Assembly: GCA_010093605.1 (NCBI GenBank) | Contig: MU004183.1 | Location: 62,001 to 126,000 of the forward strand | Direction of reading: 5' to 3' | DNA from: Lophium mytilinum | Lineage: Eukaryota; Ascomycota; Dothideomycetes; Mytilinidiales; Mytilinidiaceae | DNA: 64,000 nt | Shown: one piece after another, positions 18,964 to 30,111 of the stretch | How the letters are laid out: the number at the start of each line of letters is the position of its first letter | Numbering within the stretch: position 1 is the stretch's first letter | Program-made: the position numbers and the translations under genes | The notes under the pieces: generated by a model | The model's input: only the letters and a program-made list of their open reading frames with translations | Told to the model about the DNA's origin: nothing | Databases searched by the model: none

Positions 18964-21901
18964 TCACACAGCATGTGATGCGGCATCAACCACAGCGCCC
19001 TTCGGGGACCCTTCTGCAATCTTCTCACTGCCCTCGGAGGTACTCTTCGCCTCCTCGGCAGCCCTCTTCTTTGAGGCCCTCATCTCCACCAACTCGCCCA
19101 ACGTCATCTTTTTGGGAGGAGGACTGGCCTTTGACTCGGAAGCCACGTCTTCCTCACGCTTCCGCTTCTTGGAAGAGCTAAGCTGAATTGCGGGAGGCAG
19201 GGCCAGCGGGGTGAGTACTGGTGAGCCCAGTGCAGTGGGTGAATGTGATGCCAGATGATGTGACTGTGGAAGTGTGACTGGAACTGGTACGCTGGCGGAG
19301 GGAGGCGCTGGACTCGGAGGCGCCTCCGCGTTGCCTTCGTGCAGAGTCTTCTGTGGCAAGCCGGAGCTGTTGACTTTGGGCGATTTAATCGGTCGGGCAG
19401 TCATGCGGAGCTTCTTGGCCGCCGGGCCCTTGCTTTCTGTCTCTTTTTCAACCTCTTCACGGGTGCGCTTGGTTGGCTTGTTGAGTTCGACAGTTCGGCG
19501 AGGCTTTTTAGCTTCACGTTCTGTCGTTCTCTGCTGGACTTCGTCTACATCACGGCCGCGCTTCCTGGACGTGACGGCGACGGTCGTGGTTGGACACGAT
19601 GGAGGGGTAACCGGTGCTGATAGAGCAGATGTGCTCTTGGTGACTTCACCGCCAGTTCCGGGTTTGTTCTTGCGCGGCTTCTCCACTGATGCCTTCGTCT
19701 TTGCGACCCCTTGTAGTTCTTGGACTTTCTCATCCTTGGTGTACTCTCCTTCGGGCTTGTTGGAGGTTCTCTTTTCAACGCCAGGGTCGACGAGCTCTTT
19801 GCCGCAAGCGTTAGGTCTTAGGACCTCGAAGGCGACGAGAAATTCAACCAAGAAGTGCTTGTCTCCATCAACCCTCTTCTGGGCAGTCCCGACGTGTTCG
19901 TAGAACTTCCGACTGAATCCGCCCACCACATACTGAGGGTCACGAGACTTGAAGTCTGGCGATTGGCCCGTCGTCAAAGGTCGGAGCTTGCAGCAGATTC
20001 GCCATAGCTTGGCGATGAAAGCAGTGTCTTCCAAGTGTGCTGTGATCCGTTGCTTAACGTCTTTCCTGAGAACACTGTACTCAATCTTGGCGAAAGCTTT
20101 TCGTTCAGAGCTTGCAGTCTTCTTGAATGATGTTTGGACTGCTTTGCTGATATGACCCTGGCTTTCTTTCTTGTCTTCAGATCTCACGTGGCCTCGCACA
20201 GACCCGGCGGTTGCGACACCACGCGCTTTCTTGACAGGAGCATCTTCAGGACCCTTGAGATGCTTAGGCTTCATCGAGGCAGCCCTCTCGTCTCCATTCT
20301 CAGCTGTTGGAACCTTATGGCTGGGAGATGCTTCCAAGATATTCTCCTCGGCGTGCACTACGATATCGAGCGTGTCGTAGAATTGGAGGAGCGCGACCGC
20401 AAAGTCTTTGTCTCGCCTGGTGCCGCCGATATGTTTTGCACACTTCTGTCTAAGAAGCTGTTTCAGCCAGGCGGCACCACGAGAAGTGAAGTGGGTGCCC
20501 GTATTTTTCGTCGGGCGTGTCTCGTGGCAGAACTTCAACAACGAAGTCACAACAGCCACATCATTACCAAGACCCATGATCCTTTTGGCACACTCCTCTT
20601 TGAGATCCTGGAAGTCTTTCTTCGCATAGCTTCCAGTGATGTCCTCAACGGCGCTATCATTTTCGGGCCCATTGCCTCTAGTTACACCTCCATGATCGTT
20701 GTCCTTGTCTTCCATAGGAAGGCTCTTTTCCGCCGAGGCTGATCGAGCGGCTTGCTGAAGTTGATGTTTGACGTATGCTTTGCTGAAGGTGATGAACCCT
20801 TGGCTGTTGCGCTGTGGTCTGAGCTCGTAGTAGTATTTGAGGAATTCGAGCATAAACTTCATGTCTCCTGGAACTCTGTTTCGCTTCGAGACTCCAACGT
20901 ATCTCTCATACCTGTCCCGCAGCCGAGTATACAAGTAATGGAAGTCACCCGTCTTTTTCTTGTCGTAGGCCCGGCCTTCAGAGCGTCCCAATTGGCATGC
21001 GCATTCCAGGAGATTGATCAAAAGCTCCGAATCCTTCAAATCGACATCGATGCACAATTTGTTGTAGAAGATCAACCTGAGCGCTTTGAGCTGCTCCCAG
21101 TCTGGGTCTCTAGACTTAGAGGTACTCTTGGCGCCTTTCTGCTTGTCCCCGGAGACTTCGGATTGCGCATCGCTGCCTGCTCGGGTGTTCGACTCATCGC
21201 CGCGCTTGTCGTCCGCAAAAGGATCGTAGGACTCGAGTGTACAATCAGTGTCCCAGTCACCGATCTTGTTCTGAAGGTCGAACGAGACAATGCGGTCAAT
21301 GAGGTTACGCTTTGTAGTGGACTTAGGATAGGTGATGCCATCACGATCGCACAAGGCTCGGAGTTGGGGCAGGGTGTAGTCCTTGTTGTACTCTTTCGGG
21401 TCGAGGGGGCGGATCGGGAGTTCATCTTCATCTCCAAAGACGTTAGTCGAAGACAGCTAGCATAGTGAATGAGGATACGTACTAGATTCGGAGTCGCCGG
21501 ACTTCTTCACAACCTTGATCGCGACACCTCGGCGATTGGACGTGTCTCCGCCGCCGTGTGGGCCTGCGCGTGTGTTCGTCAGGTCTCGGAGGACAGGGCG
21601 ATCCGAGTCCTATCATAACATCATGTTAGCCTTGGGTGAAACGCGTGTCAATGTCAAGCTATCGTGGCATGCTAAAGGCATGGTGGCAGGGTGAAAGATA
21701 TTGGGATAGGGAGCGCGCGACAGGAGCGGCAACGGTAAAGCGAGGGGGAGGCATCCGATGACAGAAAAGGAGCTTACGGCAGTGGATCGGAGAGTCCCTT
21801 GGGCGACGGGGCGGTTCCCTGCGAGACCTTGGTCAGCGCGACAGTCATCGAAATCATCGGCTATGTGGCGGAGACGTACCTTTGGTTGTGCGGGGATTCA
21901 T
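18964..21901 (-). CDS. SAP-domain protein with six helical repeats, 885 residues
   Basis: Four exons: 21880-21901, 21778-21818, 21483-21609 and 18964-21431. All junctions keep the frame with GTACGT, GTAAGC and GTACGT donors, giving MNPRTTKGNRPVAQG at the start. Residues 83-112 are a canonical SAP DNA-binding motif: YTLPQLRALCDRDGI followed by TKRNLIDRI. Six copies of a helical motif follow, paired in three blocks at about 174-269, 337-420 and 515-603. Its core is D..F...LL.F...LRP; examples are DMKFMLEFLKYYYELRP, DTAFIAKLWRICCKLRP and DKHFLVEFLVAFEVLRP. The C-terminal third is basic and Pro/Ser-rich with KR clusters (SRKRGRDVD, KKRKREEDV). DNA binding in the nucleus is a fair inference from SAP; the repeat and the role are unrecognised. 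Confidence 0.75.
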
Positions 21902-23394
21902 GTCGTTGGTATCGAAGCTGTCGGAATGACAATAGAGCTGCTGCTAAGCAGGGGAAGTGGATTGCTAATTTATATAGCAACGGCGGAGAGGAGATGGGAG
22001 GTGAGTGATGTTTCCGGCAGTCGGTGGAGATGGCGGAGTGTGTGAGAAGAGCAGAGCTGTTCGCGCCTTGGGTCGAGGAAGGCCTCCGGCAAAACTGCGC
22101 TAGCCAGTGCTCGGGAGTGGAATGGTGAATACAACTAACCTCGCCCGCGCCTATCCGCACAGTGCGGCTTGCGAAGCGAGCAACATAGTCATGTAACCCG
22201 AGATATGCGTCTTCCGCTAAGCATTGCGTACGCCGAAGGAGTTCCTGGATTTCCTAACGTCATCTGCCGGCGAGGCTCGCGTAGCAACGGTTGACCGATT
22301 GAGGAGAGTGGCAACCGCCTCGGTTCCACCACTCGAAAAGAATATTGGGCTACATAATAGATACGGATCGTAAAGTATGTGGCTATAATACACCACTACC
22401 AGGCGGAAAGGCTCATTGAGTTCTCAAAAAAAGGAAATAGTTTATACGAATTATTGCGAGGGCTATATTCTTCTTTACACGAAGACCGAGGAAAGAATGG
22501 AAGGGCTAGGGCAGAGGCCACATATTTGCAGGTTTGAAAGCGATGCGTGAGTAGAAAATAGAGGTCTTCACAGTGCTTGCGAGCCGCTTTCGGATAATTC
22601 ATTCATCCTTAATGACTTGTATGAAGCAAAATGAGATCTGACAGTTTGTAGAGTGGGCAAACACGCTCTCGGTGCTTTGTTACAATCTGAAAACATCGTC
22701 CTTGATTTGAGCACGCGTGTTCAAGTCGCAATGCTTTCACAGGAAGACACCAAAGAGTCTCGAATGTATGAAGGCGAAGAAAACGTTACTGATTTCTTAG
22801 TGTAGATACTACCTGTAAAGCCTTTAATGCCAACATCTAAACCTGATCTACCCGAATTCCTATGACTGATGGTTCATGCTTCGTAGTGGCGTTTTGCAGC
22901 ATGTTCAATCTCAACGGTGACTATTATCCCGTAAGATTGGCAGTCATGCATACCGTGTTAGATGTGGGTCAGTATATGTAGTCTCTCTTCAGTACCTTCA
23001 TAGCACGTTTGAAAGGTGTCCCATGCTACCGTCGAATTGGAGTCGGGAGCGAGAAGAGTGGTGGTAAGAATCCCCATTTTCGGATCGGATAAACGTTTCG
23101 ACGCTACGGCATACTATGTGCGTCTTAAGATATCTATAGCATGCCGTAGACGCGCTCGATTTCGAGATTACAGATCGGGTTCAAAGACAACCTCAACAAC
23201 ACCCCTGTCTCGCTATACGCCTTCAGACTCTCTATATTCTTCCACGAACGCGACAGACACGTACCTTCCAGTCGAACCCCTCATCCGCCCCATCCTCCTC
23301 TCGCCAGCGACTCCGGCTCCCCCGAGAGTGGCAAATCTGCACCACACGAGCACATCTACACCTCCAGACCGTTCGGAGCAGAGACCAGATCAAG
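21902..23394. other. Divergent spacer between the SAP-domain gene and ARL1
   Basis: About 1.5 kb between two divergent starts. The short frames at 21758-22160 overlap the first exons and introns of the SAP gene. The last 250 bases before 23395 are the ARL1 leader (CACCTCCAGACC and similar). Nothing else can be supported. Confidence 0.5.
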
Positions 23395-24187
23395 ATGGGC
23401 GCCTCAGTCTCACGATTCTACTCGCTGATATTCGCAAAGAAGGAGATCCGGATATTGATACTGGGGCTCGTAAGTGCCAACGAGTCCACGCGTCCACGGA
23501 GACTAGTCCCCGAGCATCGCAGGCTAATACGTTGTCGGGGGTAGGATAATGCGGGGAAAACAACATTGCTATATCGTCTGAAGGTACATCTTTCTCGGAA
23601 TCTGGGCATGCCATTTGTGCTAGGACTGACAGGTTTTCACAGATCGGCGAAGTTGTCACAACGATACCAACAATAGGCTTCAACGTCGAGTCTGTCACGT
23701 ACAAAAACCTAAATTTCAACGTCTGGGTGAGTAGCATCCTTCCCATGCTTCTCGGACGTCGCTGATACGGTCACCGTGTAGGATCTAGGCGGCCAAACCT
23801 CCATCCGACCCTACTGGCGCTGCTACTATGCCAACACCGCCGCCGTCATCTTCGTTATCGACTCCACCGATATCGATCGTCTAGGGACCGCCTCCGAAGA
23901 ACTCGCCGCGATGCTGAATGAGGAGGAGCTGCGCGACGCGGCATTGCTGGTATTCGCGAACAAACAAGATCAACCGGGCGCAAAGGGGGCAGGAGAGATA
24001 TCTGAGGCGCTACGGCTAGGCGAGCTGAAGGACAGGAACTGGAGTATCGTGGCGTGCTCTGCGATTGATGGGCGAGGTGTGGATGAGGGTATGGATTGGT
24101 TGGTGGTGAGTGATATACCGACTTCTAGATTTGAGGGCGCAATACTAACAGAGTCCACAGCAAACTGTACAGTCGGAGTCTACGTAG
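23395..24187 (+). CDS. ARL1: ADP-ribosylation factor-like GTPase Arl1
   Basis: Five exons: 23395-23469, 23545-23583, 23643-23726, 23782-24105 and 24161-24187, giving 182 residues, the usual size. Arl1 is a small GTPase of the trans-Golgi that recruits GRIP-domain golgins and works in vesicle tethering. Gly2 (MGASVSRF) is the N-myristoylation site. The P-loop is GLDNAGKT at 24-31, switch 1 holds [10 protein letters not shown], switch 2 is DLGGQ at 67-71, and the guanine-specificity motif is NKQD at 126-129. SAI near 158-160 completes the nucleotide pocket. All key residues are present. Introns are 55-75 bases with standard ends. It is the only clearly conserved gene between the two paralogue arrays. 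Confidence 0.95.
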
Positions 24188-25537
24188 CGCAGCGTGATTT
24201 GGCGTGTGGCATCTTGGCGGGGTGGTCTTGTTCTATACCAGCATTGCGGAGTTTGGGAGTTGGTCCCAAGGCCGGAGCATCGCGCATTTGCGTAGGTCTA
24301 CTTATCAGCAGACTTTAATTGAGCGTATGTGCAGTTTTCGTGTACCTTTAGTGGTGAAACTGGATTTGGATGCATCTACGCTACCTATAATTTCTCTACC
24401 GACTACTTTCGATACAGCATGACAATCCCGATGTTCAACTTAGTTTCGGCACTAATTTCGGGCGAAATGGCATCCAACAGGGTACTTTGAGCTCCTGAGA
24501 GAGCCGTTATCATGGGTAGTACTATGCTACCGCAGGACGCTGAAGCCATACCAGGGATTCCGCATTCGCTGAGAACATCAAGCATCCCCATATACCTTTT
24601 CAATCTGATAAAGTGGAGATCGAGGATGTTTCCAGGGACGTAATCGGTGCCCGTGATGGCAGCAGTCTAGTCCAACTCATGTCGCAACCGCTTACCGAAG
24701 GACGACCTTCAAACGATCAGACCGGCTGCTGACATCGGACAGATCCCTACATGCCCCTGTATGGTGTATCTAGATATTTACATGGACGTCGAACGCAGCG
24801 CTACGTAGTTTCCATATTTAAAGCTCTGCATAGATCCACAGAACTCTACTACGCATGTTTTCCAGGCTTCTTCAGCAATTCATCTTTCTCAAGGCTCTCC
24901 CAATCAGCTCCTTCGATTGGGAGCCTTCCCAGTTCTTTCAACACACCGCGAGTCCAGTAGATCTCACATTTACCCTTCCCCGTTGACGGGCAGGCCTCCA
25001 CTCGTCACCATCCTCGTCACAGCCTACTCTTAAGACCCCTTTCAGTCTACACTACCCTACCTTCTACCTTTAAGATATATTTGACAGCTAAGCTTTGCAT
25101 CGTCGCCATCCCCATCTCCACACATTCCTAAGACCTCACTTCGTACAATCGAAACCTACCTCACGCCTCTATAGCGGCTATTCCGCGCTGCTCTAATTAT
25201 CCTTACTACAGCACGGTCTCATCAACTACTTTGAAGCACCAGCCTGGTCTATCAGCCATACAGGCATCAAGCCAACACTTGCTTGTTGCTCAATCATACA
25301 CCTCATATCCTCACCAACTGAAGAAAGTTTGTGGCACTGCGGATGAAGTTAGTCGTGCTGCTTCATTTCCATTCAAAGTCGATTCCAGAACTCATATCGG
25401 CCTCCAATCAGCTTCTTCAACCTCATCCCTCTCCCATCTCAAGGATTAATCACGACCTCACAAATTCGCGACTTAGGCACTCCAGTAATGCAAAGCGGAT
25501 CTCCGAAGATCAGATAAAAACCTTACCTACGTCCATC
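24188..25537. other. Spacer between ARL1 and array II copy A
   Basis: About 1.35 kb. TATTTAAAG near 24812-24822 and the following C/T-rich stretch look like the promoter and leader of copy A. The short frames at 24751-25449 have no family features. Confidence 0.45.
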
Positions 25538-26506
25538 ATGGACGTCAACGCCGGACATCACCCTTATCACAGACATAGGGGCGTGGAAATACCATATTAC
25601 CCATCTTGTTACTTCATCCGTATGGAGGACGAAGGAAGCGAGAGCGAGTCCATGGATGGGATTTCCAACGATACATCCAGCGGTCCGTCTGGACGGCACA
25701 CAAAGTTCATGGACGATGGACAGCATGCTGCGACAAGTGTCAAAGATAGCGCAAAGACGATGTCTGAGGACAGAGCACATGCAGCTGAAGCGGGGAAGCA
25801 GCCTGAAGCAAGGAACTTTCATCCGGAAGAGACGACGGGTACTACGAACGCAGTAGCCACAGCGACACGAGGCGAAAGCCCGAAAACTAGGACGGTGTTA
25901 GCCGAGATCGATGCTGTTCGAGAACGCAATCGGGTTCACTTCGAGGAAAGGCGCTTGGCAGACCTCGTTCTCGGCTCCGCAAAAGACATTATTCAAGATC
26001 TTGAGCGGTTGCTGAAGGACCGTACTCAGAAGTATCAAAACAAGAAACAAGCATGGAAAGACAACATGGAGAGTGCAAAAAGGGGTCATCAAGAGGAGCT
26101 GCAAAATTTGGAAGCTGGTAACAGAGCTGAGATTGAACGTATGAGAAAGGCCAGAGATGCAGCAGAGAGCCTAGGCCTAAAAGAGCAGGAACAGCTGAAG
26201 GCAGAGATGTACCGAAATCGCTCCGAATGGTACGCAAAGGAACGTCGTCTCAAGAGTACTATCGATGCACTCCGGCTCTCAGGAACTAGAAAAGATGAAA
26301 CGATCACTCAGCTTACTTCCGAGAACGAGGATCTCCAGAAAAGGCTTGCTGCTGGGGAGAGTGCTCTTCCAGATTCTAACTCTGACACTTCCCGAAAACG
26401 TCGATGCTTTTACTCCAAGGCCACGCCTAGGAGCAGTCAATTCGCGGTCATCGACTTGACTACAGATGCATACGAGAATGCTCATACTCCATCGCCAGGG
26501 AACTGA
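25538..26506 (+). CDS. Array II copy A, coiled-coil protein without RING
   Basis: Single exon, 322 residues from the ATG at 25538 (MDVNAGHHPYHRHRG); the frame is open 69 codons further upstream through a pyrimidine-rich leader that I exclude. Residues 125-275 form a long coiled coil rich in Glu, Lys and Arg. The segment NRSEWYAKERRLKS then LSGTRKDETITQLTSE matches NRSEWLGTNKGLES then RSGTEKDDEIARLTSE in copy E, so the two are clear paralogues. A basic patch, RKRRCF, follows at about residue 288. The protein ends soon after (FAVIDLTTDAYENA), where copy E goes on to a RING-like finger. Function unknown; a nuclear location is suggested only by the basic patch. Confidence 0.65.
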   Translation: MDVNAGHHPYHRHRGVEIPYYPSCYFIRMEDEGSESESMDGISNDTSSGPSGRHTKFMDDGQHAATSVKDSAKTMSEDRAHAAEAGKQPEARNFHPEETTGTTNAVATATRGESPKTRTVLAEIDAVRERNRVHFEERRLADLVLGSAKDIIQDLERLLKDRTQKYQNKKQAWKDNMESAKRGHQEELQNLEAGNRAEIERMRKARDAAESLGLKEQEQLKAEMYRNRSEWYAKERRLKSTIDALRLSGTRKDETITQLTSENEDLQKRLAAGESALPDSNSDTSRKRRCFYSKATPRSSQFAVIDLTTDAYENAHTPSPGN

Positions 26507-28014
26507 TATGATATCCTCTGATTCAGATGGCAGCTCGGGCCGGCTATTCAAGATTTCTCATACTCTTCCCATCTCTACTTGCCGGACCCCTTCCTATGAT
26601 TTCATGCTTTGTACATTTTACAACCTATTGCTCATTCTTCTTTGGATCTTCTTTCATCCGAACCTACAACCCTTCCTGTCCTGGCAATTAGGCAACACCC
26701 TCACTATGACGCACTGCAATAGTCATATGGCGAGACTAGAGCGCGATGTTGCCAAAGATCGCAATATGGATCCAGAATTCAACCTCGCGTTGAGCAGTAG
26801 GGACTGATGACCTAGACATGCACCTATCCAATACCCTTCTCAGTCACAATTTCCTTCCGGTATTGGTGTCCCGGCAGCCTATAATAGCCCGCTCCGTGGC
26901 ACCTTAGGTCGAGCATCGACTACAACTATCTTTGACTGGTCATTCAGATTGCTTCGGACCAAAAAAACCTTGCACCTATTCAGAATGCGAATCTCCCATA
27001 AACAATACCCTCAAATATGGCGACATCATTTCCCCATCTCTTTTTGTACTACGATATCACATTGCTTCAAGATCAACATTTCCATGAGTGCCATTTGAGT
27101 TTTCCTTGCCTAATCTCATCTGGGATCTTGCATCTCTTCGGGGGATTACACAGGCCAGAAAGTAGGGTGTGCCGGTATCAATGGTTCCTCCTGGCACATT
27201 CTTATTTGGTGCATTCGTCATAGCGTGATGAATCTCAGCCTCTTCCTCCTTTTCTTTTCCCAGCAAGTAAGTTCAATTCCTCAACGAAAGTCTAGATTAT
27301 CCACCACATCGTGAGAAGCCATGAAAAGCCCTACGTGCGTGAAAACTCGTCGATGTAGTCTTTGAATAAATCGACACGTCAGCGGGCAACGTTGATAAGT
27401 TTCCCGGGGGCGCACTCCGTCCATCTCACTCTACCAACGAACCTCTCCGTTTCCAACCACACTTCATCGCTCTCAACATCTCTATTCTCTGAATGCTTCT
27501 GAAGGTATATCAAATACATTTGCCCGTTGCGTTACCGCAATGAGAAGTACCAGGGCGACCTTACATCCCTATCAAAACGTTATCTGACCGCTTCCTCCGA
27601 TCGAAACACATGGTCTTATCACCTCGGGTCGATCCATTGTATCCCATTCCAGCGACCTCACTTGATCAACACCGGTATAACCTTTCTTCTATCTCAGCCC
27701 CAGGCTAGCGCGCTATCGCGTATCCTCACTTGCCCCACAATCATACAAACGCACGAACGTTTTTGCACCGCTACAACTTCCACCTTACCCTCAATAGTAT
27801 CAGCCTAGCCCTCCTCTTCACAAACGCAGCTGGTTTGAACTCCAGACCTCGCCCTGCCATCGTAGCTTCTCTCCTCACTTCTTGGAGCAAGCCCGGACCC
27901 AACAGCATCGGCTAGCGCATGCCGAAGCAGCCCCTAAATCGTCGGTTCTCATTGTCCGCGATTCGATCGATCTACATCGTTCCTCGGCATTAGCATCTAC
28001 CTACCCAACCAAAG
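26507..28014. other. Spacer between array II copies A and B
   Basis: About 1.5 kb. No gene can be supported; several frames of 60-110 codons lack conserved features. The 500 bases before 28015 are pyrimidine-rich and form the leader/promoter of copy B. Confidence 0.45.
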
Positions 28015-30111
28015 ATGGATGGCAATCCCGCCGACTCAGAGCAGACGGCATCTGGAATTCCGAGCTATGATGCTTCTACCACCGGCGAATCTCCGCAAGT
28101 GACGAGCGACACCTCAGCGTGCATGTCGAGCGTCAGCTTAAACGATATATCCGATTTCAGTAAAGACATACCACAAGAAGCTCCTACTATTATGGAATTG
28201 ATTCTCCCAAATGGTCGAGATACGACTCTCCGCAAGTCGACAATACCAATTCTTTCATCCCAGCAAGTAGATCCAGAGATCCTAAGGGCTCAGGTCGCCC
28301 ACCTGCAAGGCTTGAATGATTACCAGAAGAAGCAGAACGAGGCTTTAAAGCTCGATCTTACCACGATGGTGAATTGGGGTCTGGTGCAGGAGAACAAGGC
28401 TGAGAGTGCGAAAACGCTAGCCGGGGAACTGGAAATGGACCTTAGAAAGATGGAGGAAGCTAATGACAAGGAGCAAACCAGGGCTAAGGTAGCCGAAAAG
28501 CGGGTTGAGGAATTGGAGGTCGGATTGAAGGTGATGGAGGATGCCAGGAACGAGGCAAATAGCAGAGTGAAGAGAGCTGAAAAGCGGGTTGCGGAGCTAG
28601 TCGTCGAACTCAACATCAGGGAGGGGGCTGAGAATGAGCAAATGGCGGTGAAAGAGGCTTTGGAGCTTGAGAAGATGTCATTGGCTGAGCAGGTATCTAT
28701 GGCGAGGGCACGGATTGAAGATCTGAAGAATGAGATTGCAAGAGCGAGAGAAACTCACAACGAAGAAAAAGAAAAGATGAATGACTCTCAAGACGAAGGG
28801 ATCCAGATCTTGCTCTGGAAATTTCGTGAGCGATTAGGCTACCTCGAAGAAGAAACTGAAACAGGAACTGAGAGGCCGGATACATTGCAAGAGTGGGACA
28901 GTATGAGATCCATGCTAAACAGCTTCAAGGACGAACATTCGAAACAAATCCAGCAGATCTTTAGGCTACTCAGTCATGGCAAGTGTGAAAAGCTTCGCGA
29001 GAAAGAGAAGACATCCAGGCTTAAGAGAGACTTTGGAAATGCGAACTTGGAGAACAGTAATATCAAGAAGGATAACATTAGCCTGGAGAGGGAGCTAAAC
29101 AGTGTGAAGAGAATTAAGGAAAGGCTGGAGGCCGAGTCCTCTCGTCAAAATGAGCCGTTTATAAAGAAGGAAGTCGATCATTGGCCACCTGAGAAATTTC
29201 GGTCTCCAGAGGATCCTACAACGGACTCACACAGGCCCAAACGTCTGAAGCATATCTTTCACGATACAAGCGAGCAATCATTGTCTCGAGGTTACTCTAA
29301 CCCTCTATCCCGCCCAAATTTCCATGCAATATTTTCGTCGGAGCGCTCGGGTTCTAAGACAGTATCGACAGTTGGAAGTCCGATTTCGACGCACAATATA
29401 ATGTGCGGCGTCTGCCTCGAGATCCATCCTGCGAAGGGTTGGCTGACTGGCTGCCTCCACGTGATATGTTGGTCATGTTTCCTAGAAATGGAGTTCACGT
29501 CAAGCTTCAAGAGTGAAGGAACGACGAGCTGCTACTGTGGACATCCTATCACGTATACGATGACACTCGAATCCTGCCTTGCAGACAGCGAGCCTCCGAA
29601 ATTCTCCAGCTCATTCAGCTCGAAGTTATCAGAATATAAAACACTCCAACCCGAGGATACAAGTGTGTTTTCGGGAAAAGTCTTTTACAGCCTACGAACT
29701 CGCCAGGCTACCATTGCATTTTCCGCTCGTAGCTCAAAGAGCGAGATTGATGACCTCGAGCCTGAAGTAACACAATGGGTGGCCCGATCTCTGAGAGAGT
29801 GGTTTTCGATCCCGAGACCTCAATTTTGGGTCGAATATCAGAAGAGAAATGGAACTTGCTTGCACTGTCAGATCCACAACCAATACTGTTTCCTACTGAA
29901 TCCTGGAAAAAACGAGGCGTGTGTGCCCTGCTCAAAAAAAGGCGTTCCGTGCCTGGCCATCAAGAAGTCCGTTTGGGGCCCTCTCATACAGCTCCTGCCT
30001 CTAGCGGACACCTACCGCAAAGGTCGCCTATGGAAATCAATCGTATCTTGGAAGGATCCAGAGAAAGTTCAGAAAGCGGAATGGGAAAGGGAATGGGAAA
30101 ATCAATTGTAG
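28015..30111 (+). CDS. Array II copy B, coiled-coil RING-like protein, 698 residues
   Basis: Single exon starting MDGNPADSEQ. Residues 90-380 are a long coiled coil with an internal near-duplicate (AEKRVEELEVGLKVME / AEKRVAELVVELNI). A basic patch, HRPKRLKH, lies at about 408. A RING-like finger follows: C464-x2-C467, C480-x-H482-x2-C485-x2-C488, then C506-x-C508; the last pair has one spacer residue instead of two. Near the C-terminus come C615-x2-C618 and a GKNEACVPCSKKGVPC cluster leading into LLPL and a Trp. The same C-terminal arrangement is present in copy D. RING fingers commonly act in ubiquitin transfer, but the irregular last pair makes that uncertain. Similar C-x2-C / PL tails are widespread in uncharacterised Pezizomycotina proteins as far as I recall. 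Confidence 0.75.
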   Translation: MDGNPADSEQTASGIPSYDASTTGESPQVTSDTSACMSSVSLNDISDFSKDIPQEAPTIMELILPNGRDTTLRKSTIPILSSQQVDPEILRAQVAHLQGLNDYQKKQNEALKLDLTTMVNWGLVQENKAESAKTLAGELEMDLRKMEEANDKEQTRAKVAEKRVEELEVGLKVMEDARNEANSRVKRAEKRVAELVVELNIREGAENEQMAVKEALELEKMSLAEQVSMARARIEDLKNEIARARETHNEEKEKMNDSQDEGIQILLWKFRERLGYLEEETETGTERPDTLQEWDSMRSMLNSFKDEHSKQIQQIFRLLSHGKCEKLREKEKTSRLKRDFGNANLENSNIKKDNISLERELNSVKRIKERLEAESSRQNEPFIKKEVDHWPPEKFRSPEDPTTDSHRPKRLKHIFHDTSEQSLSRGYSNPLSRPNFHAIFSSERSGSKTVSTVGSPISTHNIMCGVCLEIHPAKGWLTGCLHVICWSCFLEMEFTSSFKSEGTTSCYCGHPITYTMTLESCLADSEPPKFSSSFSSKLSEYKTLQPEDTSVFSGKVFYSLRTRQATIAFSARSSKSEIDDLEPEVTQWVARSLREWFSIPRPQFWVEYQKRNGTCLHCQIHNQYCFLLNPGKNEACVPCSKKGVPCLAIKKSVWGPLIQLLPLADTYRKGRLWKSIVSWKDPEKVQKAEWEREWENQL

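Noticed and set aside
20134-21465. Plus-strand frames of 202 and 237 codons opposite the SAP-domain gene
   Set aside because: No conserved features; the minus strand has a canonical SAP motif and in-frame introns.
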